Part shown: positions 8,502 to 17,045 of the stretch, in pieces | Numbering within the stretch: the first letter of the stretch is position 1 | Layout: every line of letters starts with the position of its first letter | Origin: Eubacterium sp. MSJ-33 | GTDB taxonomy: Bacteria > Bacillota > Clostridia > Lachnospirales > Lachnospiraceae | Assembly: GCF_022174665.1 (NCBI RefSeq) | Contig: NZ_CP076562.1 | Coordinates: 1,122,501-1,186,500, forward strand | Reading direction: 5' to 3' | DNA: 64,000 bases | Notes under the pieces: model-generated | Seen by the model: the letters and a program-made list of their open reading frames with translations, nothing else | Told to the model about the DNA's origin: nothing | The model's database searches: none | Program-made: the position numbers and the translations under genes

Positions 8502-10898
8502 CTATACCACTTTCTTTAAGATGACTGCGGCGTAGCTGCCACCGATGGCACAGCTTGTTGCGAGTACATACTTGTATGCGGATGTATCGACAACTTCCTT
8601 CGTTACCTCTTCTGTTGTTACATAGTATGCATTCTGTCTTGCGGCAAGATCTCCGGACAATGTAAGTGCGGCATGTGCAACAGACAGTGCGGAGCTTGCG
8701 GCTCTGCCTTCACCTGTATAATCCCTGACCTGATGTACAGGAATCTTTCCTGCAAAAATTTCTTCATAGACATGGCGTTCCAATGTATCGACTTCATCTG
8801 CACCGTTTGCAAATCCGTAAACGGCATCGATCTGATCTAATGTGATACCTGCCATAGCAGCTGCATCTACGATAGCGTTCACAAGTCCCTTCTCGGTACC
8901 TGCGACATCACCATAAGCAACTCCTTCGTGAGTCATGGCATAACCACATACCTCTGCATACTTCTTCGCATTATGGCTTGCTGCATATATCTCGTTCTCT
9001 AACGCGATACTCGTACTACCATCTGCAAGCACGAATCCGTCGCCGCCGGCGTATGCCTGCTTTACATCACCGGCTACTTTACCAAGCTTCGCGTAAAGCT
9101 TCTCCATAACCTCGCTGTTCTCATCGGTACCGGTTGCAAGCATTGCCTTGCCACGATTCTGTTTGATCTCGTTATATGCATAACACAAGCTGCTCATACC
9201 GGACTGTGCACCATTTGTCACTGTCACATTGTAACCACGCATACCTGTCTTGATGGAAAGATATCCGCCGGCTGCATTGTAAACGGTATTCGGGAAGTTG
9301 AAGGCAGAGCCTGCGGTTGTTCCGTTCTCTGAGATATGCTCCTGGAACTCATATACCGTTGTAAGCGGACCATCGCCGGTTCCAACAATCATACCAAGCT
9401 CTTCTGCATTCTCCTCTGTCACCTCGATGCCTGCCTCCTGCAGTGCCTCAAGACCGGAAATCACCTGCATCAGACTGAATTTGTCGAGCTTTCTGTAGAA
9501 TGCCATCTTCAAGCCATATTTATCGTAATCTTCTTTTCCAACATTTGCATGTACAGACGCTGCTTCCGGCTTTGCCTGTGCATTTATCTTGTCGATATAA
9601 TTTGCTACACCATTTCCAAGTGGGCTGACGATACCGAGACCTGTGATATATACCTTCTCGTCATTTTCTGTCTCCTTCACATTGCCCGGCTCCTTCGAGA
9701 AGATGATACTTGCGTTGCTTCCTCCAAAGGCAAAGGAATTGGACATCACATAGTGAAGATCCTTTTCCTTCATTGTATTCGGCATGAAATCGAATGTGCC
9801 TGCCTTCTCACCGAGTGCTTCGATATCCTCCTCGGAATATCCGATTGTTGGCGGAATCTTGTTTTCTGTCAATGCCTTAATCGCGAATACAGCCTCAATC
9901 GCACCGGCTGCGCCTAAGCAGTGTCCAACCATTGCCTTTGTCGAGCTGACACTTAAATCCGGATTTGCCTCATCGAAGATTGTATGTAAGGAAAGGAATT
10001 CTGCCTCGTCGTTTTTCGCAGTTCCCGTTCCGTGTGCGTTTACATATGCAACATCCTTTGGCTCAATGCCGGACTTCTCGATTGCCTGACGGATTGCATA
10101 CATCTGTCCAAGTCCGTCCGGACGTGGTGCTGTAATATGATGCGCGTCACTGCTGATACCTGCCGAAAGCACGTCACAGTAAATCTTCGCATTTCTCTTC
10201 TTTGCATGCTCATAGCTCTCCACGATGATCGCACCGGAACCTTCACCGAGTGTGATACCATTGCTATGGTTAAACGGCGAACATGCCTGCTCGGAAAGTG
10301 CATGGAGGGCTAAGAATCCCGAGAAAGGAACAGATGCAAACGCATCCGCACCTCCAACGATAAACGCATCTGCCACACCGGCACGGATCAGCTCACATGC
10401 ATAGGCAATACTAATCGTACTTGCGGCACAGGCATTACCGACATTTGTGACAACGCCCTTAGCACCTGCCATATTTGCCACATGGTTTGCGATAGAGGCG
10501 ATCGTCATCTTATTAATATCATCTGCATGCTCTCCCTTTGTTACATAATTTTCTACACTGACAACACCACCGACGCAGCTTCCCATGACAACACCGACAC
10601 GACCGGCATTGCTCTCGTCAATCACAAGACCGGCATCATCGAGTGCTTCTTTCGAAGCCTTCAGACAGAGCTTGCTGACACGGTCAACCTCCTTTGCCTC
10701 ATCAATCTCATCAAGAGTATCACAATGCACTTCTGCACCGAGGTTTGCATAACAGTCGGTTGTATCGACGGATGCCACCTTATCAATTCCGGTTTTTCCA
10801 GCCAGTGCATTTGCGAAGCACTCCTCCACGTTATTTCCGATTGCGCTGATCATACCAAGTCCGGTTACAACGCAACGTGTATTTGTAATCTTATCCAT
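8502..10898 (-). CDS. Fused ketosynthase + chain-length-factor-like ketosynthase
   Basis: 798 aa, about twice the length of FabF. Residues 1-405 are a complete ketosynthase: nucleophile Cys157 in GNACAAS, His289 in NAHGTGT and His326 in VGHCLGAAG. Residues 415-798 are a second ketosynthase fold in which all three are lost: Gln565 replaces Cys (NGAQSGMSS), and the two His motifs read GFANGADEVDT and DYTGEGRAASS. Gln at the nucleophile position is the hallmark of type II polyketide chain-length factors (KS-beta). The protein is therefore probably an internally fused KS-alpha/KS-beta dimer rather than two FabF enzymes. It elongates ACP-bound chains with the ACP, FabG and FabZ encoded around it. 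No stop or frameshift separates the halves. Confidence 0.9.
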   Translation of the reverse strand: MDKITNTRCVVTGLGMISAIGNNVEECFANALAGKTGIDKVASVDTTDCYANLGAEVHCDTLDEIDEAKEVDRVSKLCLKASKEALDDAGLVIDESNAGRVGVVMGSCVGGVVSVENYVTKGEHADDINKMTIASIANHVANMAGAKGVVTNVGNACAASTISIAYACELIRAGVADAFIVGGADAFASVPFSGFLALHALSEQACSPFNHSNGITLGEGSGAIIVESYEHAKKRNAKIYCDVLSAGISSDAHHITAPRPDGLGQMYAIRQAIEKSGIEPKDVAYVNAHGTGTAKNDEAEFLSLHTIFDEANPDLSVSSTKAMVGHCLGAAGAIEAVFAIKALTENKIPPTIGYSEEDIEALGEKAGTFDFMPNTMKEKDLHYVMSNSFAFGGSNASIIFSKEPGNVKETENDEKVYITGLGIVSPLGNGVANYIDKINAQAKPEAASVHANVGKEDYDKYGLKMAFYRKLDKFSLMQVISGLEALQEAGIEVTEENAEELGMIVGTGDGPLTTVYEFQEHISENGTTAGSAFNFPNTVYNAAGGYLSIKTGMRGYNVTVTNGAQSGMSSLCYAYNEIKQNRGKAMLATGTDENSEVMEKLYAKLGKVAGDVKQAYAGGDGFVLADGSTSIALENEIYAASHNAKKYAEVCGYAMTHEGVAYGDVAGTEKGLVNAIVDAAAMAGITLDQIDAVYGFANGADEVDTLERHVYEEIFAGKIPVHQVRDYTGEGRAASSALSVAHAALTLSGDLAARQNAYYVTTEEVTKEVVDTSAYKYVLATSCAIGGSYAAVILKKVV

Positions 10899-10961
10899 TG
10901 TTATCTCCTTTTTATGTCACCACGCATTCGCGCGTTTCCTATCTACCTGTTCAGAATACAC

Positions 10962-10996
10962 AGGGCTGCCCCAAAGTTTTCTTTCGGGACAGCCCT
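10962..10996 (-). other. Intercistronic hairpin between ACP and ketosynthase genes
   Basis: AGGGCTG pairs with CAGCCCT, extended by CCCC/GGG, with a loop of about 12 nt. There is no U-tract on the minus strand, so it is not a clear terminator. It may set the ratio of ACP to ketosynthase mRNA by partial termination or 3'-end protection (inference). Confidence 0.5.
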
Positions 10997-11013
10997 CTTT
11001 GTATGACTTCCTA

Positions 11014-11262
11014 TTACATGTTTGCTACAACGTACTTTGTAAGGCTCTCGATGTTGTAGAAGTGCTCTTTTGCAACACCTGTCATAGCTACGCCGTAAGC
11101 AGAATCGATACAAGCGATAATCTCCAGGGAATCAACAGAATCAAGTCCAATTCCATCACCAAACAATGGAACTTCATAATCTAATTCTTCCTCAGGGATT
11201 CTAAGATTCTTTGAAAGCATTCCTTTAATGTTCTCAGCGATTTCTAACTCTTTTTCGTTCAT
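11014..11262 (-). CDS. Acyl carrier protein
   Basis: 82 aa with the start at the ATG of MNEKELE, preceded by AAGGAAGG; the longer frame to 11334 has no good site. It is acidic, with the 4'-phosphopantetheine Ser in GLDSVDSLE. As the only ACP in the cluster it should carry the chain for the fused ketosynthase. It differs from a housekeeping AcpP in its GDGIGLDS approach and VAKEHF segment, as expected of a dedicated ACP. Confidence 0.92.
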   Translation of the reverse strand: MNEKELEIAENIKGMLSKNLRIPEEELDYEVPLFGDGIGLDSVDSLEIIACIDSAYGVAMTGVAKEHFYNIESLTKYVVANM

Positions 11263-11337
11263 TCTATGTATCCTTCCTTTTCTTATATTTTCCCCCGAAT
11301 AAACGGGTATATTTAAAGAGTGTTGCCACTCCAAATA

Positions 11338-11973
11338 TCATGATTGTTTCTTTACGCCATAAGTATCACGCAGCTTATAGATTCTGTCTCTGCAGACACC
11401 GGCATATTTCTTTAAGACAACGGATGGTCTGCCCTCTTCATTCAAATTCATCTCAACCGGCTTACCGATGATGATGTGCATACGATGGAACAGCTTGAAT
11501 TCCCCGTCAATCACGACCGGTACAACCTGCGCCTCTGCCTGCCTTGCAAGCATCAGAAATCCAGGCTTAAATTCATCCATCACTCCGGTATGGCTTGTAT
11601 GTCCCTCCGGAAATATATAGACCGGACAGCCCTCATTCATCTTCTCCAGCCCCATAGACAACCAGCTTGTATCCATCTCCTGCCGGTTCATCGGGATATA
11701 TGGAAGATTCCGGAACAGCCAGTTAATCTTCTTCCTGTCGTACCAATCTCTTGCAACAAAGGTGTGTACCTTATATCTGCCAAGCAGACGCGTCATATAG
11801 AAGCCATCCACATGACTTGTATGGTTAGAATAGACAACACAGCTGCCCTTCTTCAATGCTTCCTTCGCTGCTTTTTTGTCTTCCCATGTCACTTTTGGCG
11901 GATAGAGAATCCGAATCACGCCATTTGCAATAGCAAAAGCAAGCTTCGCCGCAAATCTCTTTAGCATCTCCAT
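11338..11973 (-). CDS. PlsC-like acyltransferase (lysophospholipid acyltransferase family)
   Basis: About 211 aa. The catalytic NHTSHVD (HX4D) motif is at about residues 49-54 and the substrate-binding FPEGHTS motif follows. It transfers an acyl chain from ACP or CoA to a hydroxyl, classically of lysophosphatidate. Placement between the ACP and a flavoprotein gene suggests it offloads the cluster's product onto a glycerol-phosphate or other lipid acceptor (inference). Its start lies 5 nt past the stop of the flavoprotein gene. A short N-terminal amphipathic or membrane helix is present. Confidence 0.87.
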   Translation of the reverse strand: MEMLKRFAAKLAFAIANGVIRILYPPKVTWEDKKAAKEALKKGSCVVYSNHTSHVDGFYMTRLLGRYKVHTFVARDWYDRKKINWLFRNLPYIPMNRQEMDTSWLSMGLEKMNEGCPVYIFPEGHTSHTGVMDEFKPGFLMLARQAEAQVVPVVIDGEFKLFHRMHIIIGKPVEMNLNEEGRPSVVLKKYAGVCRDRIYKLRDTYGVKKQS

Positions 11974-11977
11974 GATG

Positions 11978-12724
11978 TTACACCAGCTTTCCGTAAGGAC
12001 CAACCTCCGGGTTGTCCCAGTTCATATTAATTGCCATCTCGAATGTACTGTGTCCAAGCAACGGCCGTTGCAGCTTATTCCATGTACGATCCGATAAGCA
12101 GCCTTCCCTAGCATACTCGCGGCCGGCATCCGTGAATTTCTCCAGATATCGCGCCACCTTCTGTGCAAAGCCCTGCTCCGAGAGCGGTCCACCCTGCGGT
12201 GCCAGCACCGTCGTGTATTTCCCTTCTCCGCAGATCCGGTCAAACTCTGCAAACACGGCATCGTAACAGTTGTCTGTCACCTCATAGCCACATGTAGATA
12301 CTAATATCAGTTTTTTCTTTTCCAGCTCCGGATACCGCATATTATGTAGGAACCTATGATTTTCCTCATCTCCCGGATTCCCGCGATACTCCTTTACATA
12401 AGAGATCATACGATCCGTAAATGCCTTCATCTTCGAAGGCAGTCCAAAGAAATAAAGCGGAAAGCTCTCAACAATGATATCGCTGTCCATCACCATCTGC
12501 CGGAGCTCGTCCATATCGTCATGGATACAGCACTGTCCCGGTGTTGTCTTCCAACAGGCAAAGCATCCATGACAATGGTCAATCCGCTTGTCCTTCAATG
12601 CTACCTCACAGACTTCCGTGTCCTCTCCATATTCTTCCACCATACCCTTTACAAATGCATGGGCAACTTTTAAGGAAGAGCTGTACTCTCCACGCAAGCT
12701 TCCATTAATCAAAAGTATCTTCAT
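11978..12724 (-). CDS. Flavodoxin-fold NAD(P)H-dependent FMN reductase family protein
   Basis: 248 aa. It begins with the flavin-binding loop NGSLRGEYSSS. A Cys-rich stretch (CHGCFACWKTTPGQCC at about 53-68) marks the iron-sulfur-flavoprotein-like branch of this family, although the standard cluster spacing is not certain. Likely a redox enzyme using FMN and NAD(P)H. It is first in the run flavoprotein-PlsC-ACP-ketosynthase and could act on the assembled chain or its head group. A terminator upstream (12848-12883) separates it from the dehydrogenase gene. Confidence 0.8.
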   Translation of the reverse strand: MKILLINGSLRGEYSSSLKVAHAFVKGMVEEYGEDTEVCEVALKDKRIDHCHGCFACWKTTPGQCCIHDDMDELRQMVMDSDIIVESFPLYFFGLPSKMKAFTDRMISYVKEYRGNPGDEENHRFLHNMRYPELEKKKLILVSTCGYEVTDNCYDAVFAEFDRICGEGKYTTVLAPQGGPLSEQGFAQKVARYLEKFTDAGREYAREGCLSDRTWNKLQRPLLGHSTFEMAINMNWDNPEVGPYGKLV

Positions 12725-12847
12725 CTTCGCTCACACTTTATCTTCTAATTTCGCTATATTCTCCTCGCATATATCCGTTTGTTACCAGTATATACGTAGA
12801 AAATCACTGTGTTATTTTCGCATATATTCGCATCTCCTACAAGTGTC

Positions 12848-12883
12848 AAAAAACGGAATGTGTATAGTTTTTACACATTCCGT
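12848..12883 (-). terminator. Rho-independent terminator after the G1PDH-like gene
   Basis: ACGGAATGTGTA pairs perfectly with TACACATTCCGT around a 7-nt loop, followed on the minus strand by TTTTTG. It ends the TetR-dehydrogenase transcript, so the flavoprotein-PlsC-ACP-ketosynthase operon must have its own promoter in 12725-12847. Confidence 0.85.
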
Positions 12884-12910
12884 CTGATTTGCACAACTTT
12901 TTATCCGTTC

Positions 12911-13969
12911 TTATTCGCCAAATACCCGCTTCATCACCGTATCTTCACGCAGCACCTGTTTTGCTTTCTCCCGATACTTTTCCTCATGCAGATAGGTATA
13001 ACGGTTCGGCTTAATCTGTGGAGCCATATCGATTGCCGCCTCATAGTCTGCACGGTTTAATCCAAGTGTCGCTACAAAATCCCAAAAACCGGTATCCGTA
13101 AATATCTTGTTCACACGCACATACCGGTGATCTTGTACGACTGCCATCACATAGGTGGCGATTCCGACCTGTACCCCATGAAGCTGCGGCACTTCCAACA
13201 GCTTATCAAGTGCATGTGAGATCAGATGTTCACTTCCACTCGTTGGTGCACTGCCTCCTGCAATCTCATTGGCAATTCCACTCATCGCCAGTGAATCAAC
13301 CAGTTCCTTCAAAAACAGGTTGTCCTGAATACTCTCAAACGGCGTCCGCACAAAGCTGTTGACCGCTTTCTTTGCAATCATCACAGCGAAATCATTTACC
13401 TCGGACACACCATGCTCTGCCTCGAAAATCCAGTCGTAAAGTGCTGTGATCTTTGATACCATATCTCCAATACCCGAATATAAGAACTTCGCCGGGGCTG
13501 ATTTTAATACATCGGTATCGACCACAATACCATATGCCATACGCGCCGGCACAGAAGTACGCTTGCCATTTACCAGAAGAGATGCACTTGCCGAAGAAAA
13601 TCCATCACTTGATGCGGATGTCGGCATGCTGATAAACGGAAGTTTCTTAAGATATGCGGCATATTTACCGGCATCAATCACTTTGCCACCGCCGATACCT
13701 AAGATGACCTGCGTCTTTGCATCAATTGTGAATGCAAGATCAATGATATCCTTGATATCCGTTGTATCCAGTTCGCAATACGAAAGTACTTCAATATCCG
13801 CCTCAGAAAGAGAGTCCATTACCGTATTCCCAAACATCTCAACAAGTCCATTGCCAAAAAATACAACCGCCTTTTTAAATCCGCTTGATTGCAGATATTT
13901 TCCTACGTTTCCAAGTGTTCCGCTCCCAATCTTCAAGATTGTCGGAATCGCAATATGAGATCCTGCCAT
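12911..13969 (-). CDS. sn-glycerol-1-phosphate dehydrogenase-like protein (AraM/EgsA family)
   Basis: 352 aa, iron/zinc polyol dehydrogenase fold. It has the NAD-binding GIGGGKVIDAGKY motif, the substrate-region PTSASSDGFSS typical of G1P dehydrogenases rather than glycerol dehydrogenase, and candidate metal ligands in SGIGDM, SGSEHLISH and LHGVQVG. G1P dehydrogenase reduces dihydroxyacetone phosphate to sn-glycerol-1-phosphate, the archaeal-type stereoisomer also used by some Firmicutes. It lies directly behind TetR and beside an acyltransferase/ketosynthase cluster, so it may supply a backbone for that lipid (inference). A related polyol dehydrogenase specificity cannot be excluded. Confidence 0.8.
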   Translation of the reverse strand: MAGSHIAIPTILKIGSGTLGNVGKYLQSSGFKKAVVFFGNGLVEMFGNTVMDSLSEADIEVLSYCELDTTDIKDIIDLAFTIDAKTQVILGIGGGKVIDAGKYAAYLKKLPFISMPTSASSDGFSSASASLLVNGKRTSVPARMAYGIVVDTDVLKSAPAKFLYSGIGDMVSKITALYDWIFEAEHGVSEVNDFAVMIAKKAVNSFVRTPFESIQDNLFLKELVDSLAMSGIANEIAGGSAPTSGSEHLISHALDKLLEVPQLHGVQVGIATYVMAVVQDHRYVRVNKIFTDTGFWDFVATLGLNRADYEAAIDMAPQIKPNRYTYLHEEKYREKAKQVLREDTVMKRVFGE

Positions 13970-14043
13970 GTGTATACCCTCCTGTCACTCTGTCCTTTTA
14001 TTTTCTTGTGCTTAAGTTTTTGAAACAATCTAATGTTTTGTCT

Positions 14044-14640
14044 CTATCTATTATCTGGGGTTTTATTCAGATTATTCAATAGTACCTGGCCGACACCATC
14101 CACTGCTGCAATAGCCTTCTCCATCAGCGCTACCGGATCCTGTTCCACACGTCCGCGTATCCATTCAACTGCATTTTCCGAAAGCATCTTCGCAAGTATA
14201 TAAGATGTATCCTTGATTGCCTGTTCCTTGTATGTGATGTCCGGATTTTGCACCATTTCTTTTTCTGCATACGCCTGCACGCTCCGATAAATGGATCCGT
14301 AGCTGATTTCCAAAAGCTGGTCGCCAAATGCATCCCGTCCCATCGACCGGTAAAGATTTCTTATAAAGCTTTCATTTTTCTTGCCATACTGTCCAATAAA
14401 ACGCATATTACTCTTCCACGAGTTCTCCAGATTCTCCTCATCTAAGACAAATAATTTCTTCGCCTTTGTGACAACAATCTCCTCCAACAGTGCATAGATA
14501 TCCTGATAGTGATAGTAAAATGTATTCCTTGTAATTCCGATATAATCGGTTACTTTTTTTACAGTAATTTTATCGATAGGCATCTGCTTGGACAGTTCGA
14601 TAAATCCATCCATGATTGCCTGCTTTGTGAATTTAGACAT
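14044..14640 (-). CDS. TetR-family regulator
   Basis: About 198 aa. The start is put at MSKFTKQ, preceded by GGGAAGGAAG; an upstream ATG overlapping the previous stop (14661) is possible. The N-terminal helix-turn-helix includes TVKKVTDYIGITRNTFYYHY, and the rest is helical as in the DhaS/TetR_C_7-like group. It is directly upstream of the G1PDH-like gene on the same strand (74 bp) and is the likely local regulator of the lipid cluster. The inducer is unknown. Confidence 0.88.
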   Translation of the reverse strand: MSKFTKQAIMDGFIELSKQMPIDKITVKKVTDYIGITRNTFYYHYQDIYALLEEIVVTKAKKLFVLDEENLENSWKSNMRFIGQYGKKNESFIRNLYRSMGRDAFGDQLLEISYGSIYRSVQAYAEKEMVQNPDITYKEQAIKDTSYILAKMLSENAVEWIRGRVEQDPVALMEKAIAAVDGVGQVLLNNLNKTPDNR

Positions 14641-14660
14641 GTCATCTTCCTTCCCGTACA

Positions 14661-15407
14661 TTACATCTGTTCTGTTTTTCTGAGATAATCCTCACATTGT
14701 TTCCGTGCAAACGCCTGCAATTCTTCACCATATTCTAACCGCAATCTGCACAATGCACATTTCGCCTGCCGCACATAAGCAATATACGCTTCCCTGTCTG
14801 CAAATTTCCGTATGCCAAAAAGCACCGCCTGCATATAACCTGCGGCATCGTCTTCTTTCAAAAATGCACGCAGGGCAAAATCCCAACGTTCGTACCAGAC
14901 ATCCGTTCCAATCTCGCCACCAGCCAGCAGATCTTCTGCCTTCAGAAATCTTGGCACAGCCGCCAGCAGTTTTGCAATTTTTGCTTCTCGATCTCCACTG
15001 AGTGCTAAGATTTCCAGATTTTCGCAATCATCAAACACGCCATTTCCAAAGCGAAGATTTATAAATCCATCCATTCCATCTGCCACTACCTCGACCAGAT
15101 GTTCACAACGGGCAAATGCATAATCGTCCAGATAACGCAAGTTTTTCCCAAGATGTACGCACTTTAAATTTTTCTTATCATAGCATGCCTTTTTCCCTAG
15201 CTCCGAAACTGGAAGAACACGTGTATAACTTTTTCCCTGTATATCAAACAACGTAACCGGAAGTTCATCCGGTAGCACTAAGGTCTCCGTGTCACTGTCG
15301 ATATGTTCAATCCGGACACGATCTCCATCGAGCAATGCAAGCCCTTTTTTTATTATACAGGTAAATGAACTTTCTTCATAAAGGCAGCTAAATTCATCCT
15401 GCGTCAT
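14661..15407 (-). CDS. Leucine-rich-repeat (BspA-like, LRR_5) cytoplasmic protein
   Basis: 248 aa, no signal peptide. The middle (about residues 85-140) has repeats of the kind NLKCVHLGKNLRYLDDYAFARC and VFDDCENLEILALSG, which fit the LRR_5 pattern. The C-terminal third is helical and charged. Such proteins are common in Lachnospiraceae, often of unknown role. Its stop overlaps an alternative TetR start (TAATG), so it may be co-transcribed with TetR. Confidence 0.7.
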   Translation of the reverse strand: MTQDEFSCLYEESSFTCIIKKGLALLDGDRVRIEHIDSDTETLVLPDELPVTLFDIQGKSYTRVLPVSELGKKACYDKKNLKCVHLGKNLRYLDDYAFARCEHLVEVVADGMDGFINLRFGNGVFDDCENLEILALSGDREAKIAKLLAAVPRFLKAEDLLAGGEIGTDVWYERWDFALRAFLKEDDAAGYMQAVLFGIRKFADREAYIAYVRQAKCALCRLRLEYGEELQAFARKQCEDYLRKTEQM

Positions 15408-15424
15408 ACTTTTTATCCCTCATT

Positions 15425-16135
15425 TTAAAGCTTATTCTCTTCTTCCATGCAGAGTTTGCATGTGATGAACATCCTGTTTCCTACATCCGTGTACTGTATC
15501 ATACCACCATTTTCATCGACGATTCTCTGAATGATCTGTGTTCCATATCCATGTATACTTTGATCTGTCTTCGTTGTCTGATATCCCGTTCCTGTATCAT
15601 TCAAACACAGTTTCTGCGTGCTGTTCTTTGAATTCTGTAATTTCAGATTCATCATCTGTGTCACCGGATCTTCAGTGATTGCAACCTGAATTTTTCTTGG
15701 TTCTGTCTGCACACATGCTTCGATCGCATTGTCCAGCAGATTCATGATCAGACTGACCAGTGCCATCTCATCCATACGCAGATTCCCGGTCATTTTGCCC
15801 TGTACATCACACACAATCTGCTTTTGTTCTGCTTCCTGTATTTTCTTCTGTAATACAAGTTCCAGTAACTGTCCATGTGTAACAGTTCCCATACTCTCCC
15901 GCATGACCTGCACAAGCCACTGGTATTTCTTCAGTTCATGGTTCATCTGTCGATATGACTGATTCTGTTTTGTTACATCTGCGTATTGCTTCTGCATCTG
16001 TCCGATACTCTGCTCCAGCCTCTCGCATTCTGCCTTTGCCCGCTGTCGTTCCTTAAAATAATGTGCCTGCACAAAGGAAACTCCCACAATCAACAAAACC
16101 AGAAGCAATATCCCCATCGCTTTTTCCATCGGCAA
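15425..16135 (-). CDS. GHKL-type sensor kinase, short, AgrC-like C-terminus
   Basis: 236 aa. One N-terminal hydrophobic helix (about 7-23), a coiled-coil linker rich in Gln/Lys/Glu (about 25-75), then a GHKL ATPase domain. A possible phospho-acceptor is His in QMNHELKKY. The N box NLLDNAIEAC is intact. It lacks the multi-helix sensor domain of AgrC, so sensing may depend on a partner. Next to the LytTR regulator (6-bp gap), it forms a two-component pair. The two membrane GHKL-like proteins upstream are candidate partners (inference). Confidence 0.83.
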   Translation of the reverse strand: MPMEKAMGILLLVLLIVGVSFVQAHYFKERQRAKAECERLEQSIGQMQKQYADVTKQNQSYRQMNHELKKYQWLVQVMRESMGTVTHGQLLELVLQKKIQEAEQKQIVCDVQGKMTGNLRMDEMALVSLIMNLLDNAIEACVQTEPRKIQVAITEDPVTQMMNLKLQNSKNSTQKLCLNDTGTGYQTTKTDQSIHGYGTQIIQRIVDENGGMIQYTDVGNRMFITCKLCMEEENKL

Positions 16136-16141
16136 TCTCCT

Positions 16142-16855
16142 TTATACATGCTGCTCTATTAACCGCATATACTGCTCATGAAACTGACTGCGATAAGTCC
16201 GTCCGATCGGCAATTCTACCCCGGATGTCATTTCAACAGTCTCCCGCTTGCATACCTGAATATAATTATAATTTATGATATATCCGCCATGGCACCGCAG
16301 AAAGTTTCTGCCTAATTGCTTCGCGATTTTTGACAGAGACTGATAGCAACAATATTCCTGATTCTTTGTGTGCAGAATAACTCTGCGTTCCTGCCGTTCA
16401 ATATATTCAATATCACTTTGTCTTAAATATACCGTTTTTCCATGTTCCCGCAGCTCATAAATATCATGCTCTTCCTGATCCCGGTAAACCTGAAATGCTT
16501 TTTCCATTGCACGTGGCAGCATTTTCTCCATATTCTCTTTTAATACAAAATAACAATGGATGGTATCATACACTTCCGGTGCGAATTCGAGTACCCATGT
16601 CAGATAAATAATCTGGCAAACCGGAAGCTTCTGATTGATTTCTCGGCTCAAGGCAATCCCGTCAAAGTTCTGACCTGTATATTCGATATCCATAATTGCA
16701 ATATCACACGCAATGTCTCCTACTTCCAGCATCAATCGCAATTCCTGCGGTGTAACGATTGCAATATCCGCTTCATTTACCGCTTCGCAAGTAAGTAAGA
16801 CCCTTTTTGCATGTTCTGCATCCTTCTGTTCATCATCGCATATTATAATATTCAT
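16142..16855 (-). CDS. LytTR-family response regulator
   Basis: 237 aa. The N-terminal receiver has acidic residues in IIICDDE and the phospho-acceptor Asp in IAIMDIEY. The C-terminal LytTR DNA-binding domain includes the RCHGGYIINYNYI segment. LytTR regulators such as AgrA bind direct repeats and often control quorum-sensing or surface functions. It is paired with the GHKL kinase downstream. A 190-bp upstream region is filled with hairpin repeats. Confidence 0.9.
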   Translation of the reverse strand: MNIIICDDEQKDAEHAKRVLLTCEAVNEADIAIVTPQELRLMLEVGDIACDIAIMDIEYTGQNFDGIALSREINQKLPVCQIIYLTWVLEFAPEVYDTIHCYFVLKENMEKMLPRAMEKAFQVYRDQEEHDIYELREHGKTVYLRQSDIEYIERQERRVILHTKNQEYCCYQSLSKIAKQLGRNFLRCHGGYIINYNYIQVCKRETVEMTSGVELPIGRTYRSQFHEQYMRLIEQHV

Positions 16856-16884
16856 ACTAACTGTTCCAATTCATTTTTTCTTCT

Positions 16885-17040
16885 TGTATCACACGTCAGC
16901 GTGCTTCATTATATCTTATGTCACCATGCGCCAGCATGATGACCTGCGCACGCATCAGCGTGCTTCATTATATCATGTCGCCCGGCGGCTCCATGTGTGT
17001 TTCGCAATATGCCGGCTTGTGCAAGCACAGCCGTCGCATT
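16885..17040. repeat. Two-hairpin interspersed repeat, copy 2, plus partial copies
   Basis: Core copy: CATGC-GCCA-GCATG (16925-16938) then GCACGC-ATCA-GCGTGC (16948-16963). A partial hairpin CACG/CGTG precedes it at 16892-16903, and a third larger stem lies at 16995-17040 (GGCTTGTGC/GCACAGCC). The words TTCATTATATC recur after each hairpin, three times in all. The block fills the gap between the LytTR gene and the membrane GHKL gene; no small peptide gene with a convincing start and ribosome site was found in it. Confidence 0.65.
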
Positions 17041-17045
17041 GCTCA

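Noticed and set aside
16856..17045. Small AgrD-like peptide gene between the LytTR regulator and the membrane GHKL gene
   Set aside because: No start with a ribosome site and no Cys-containing peptide pattern; the DNA is explained by hairpin repeats.
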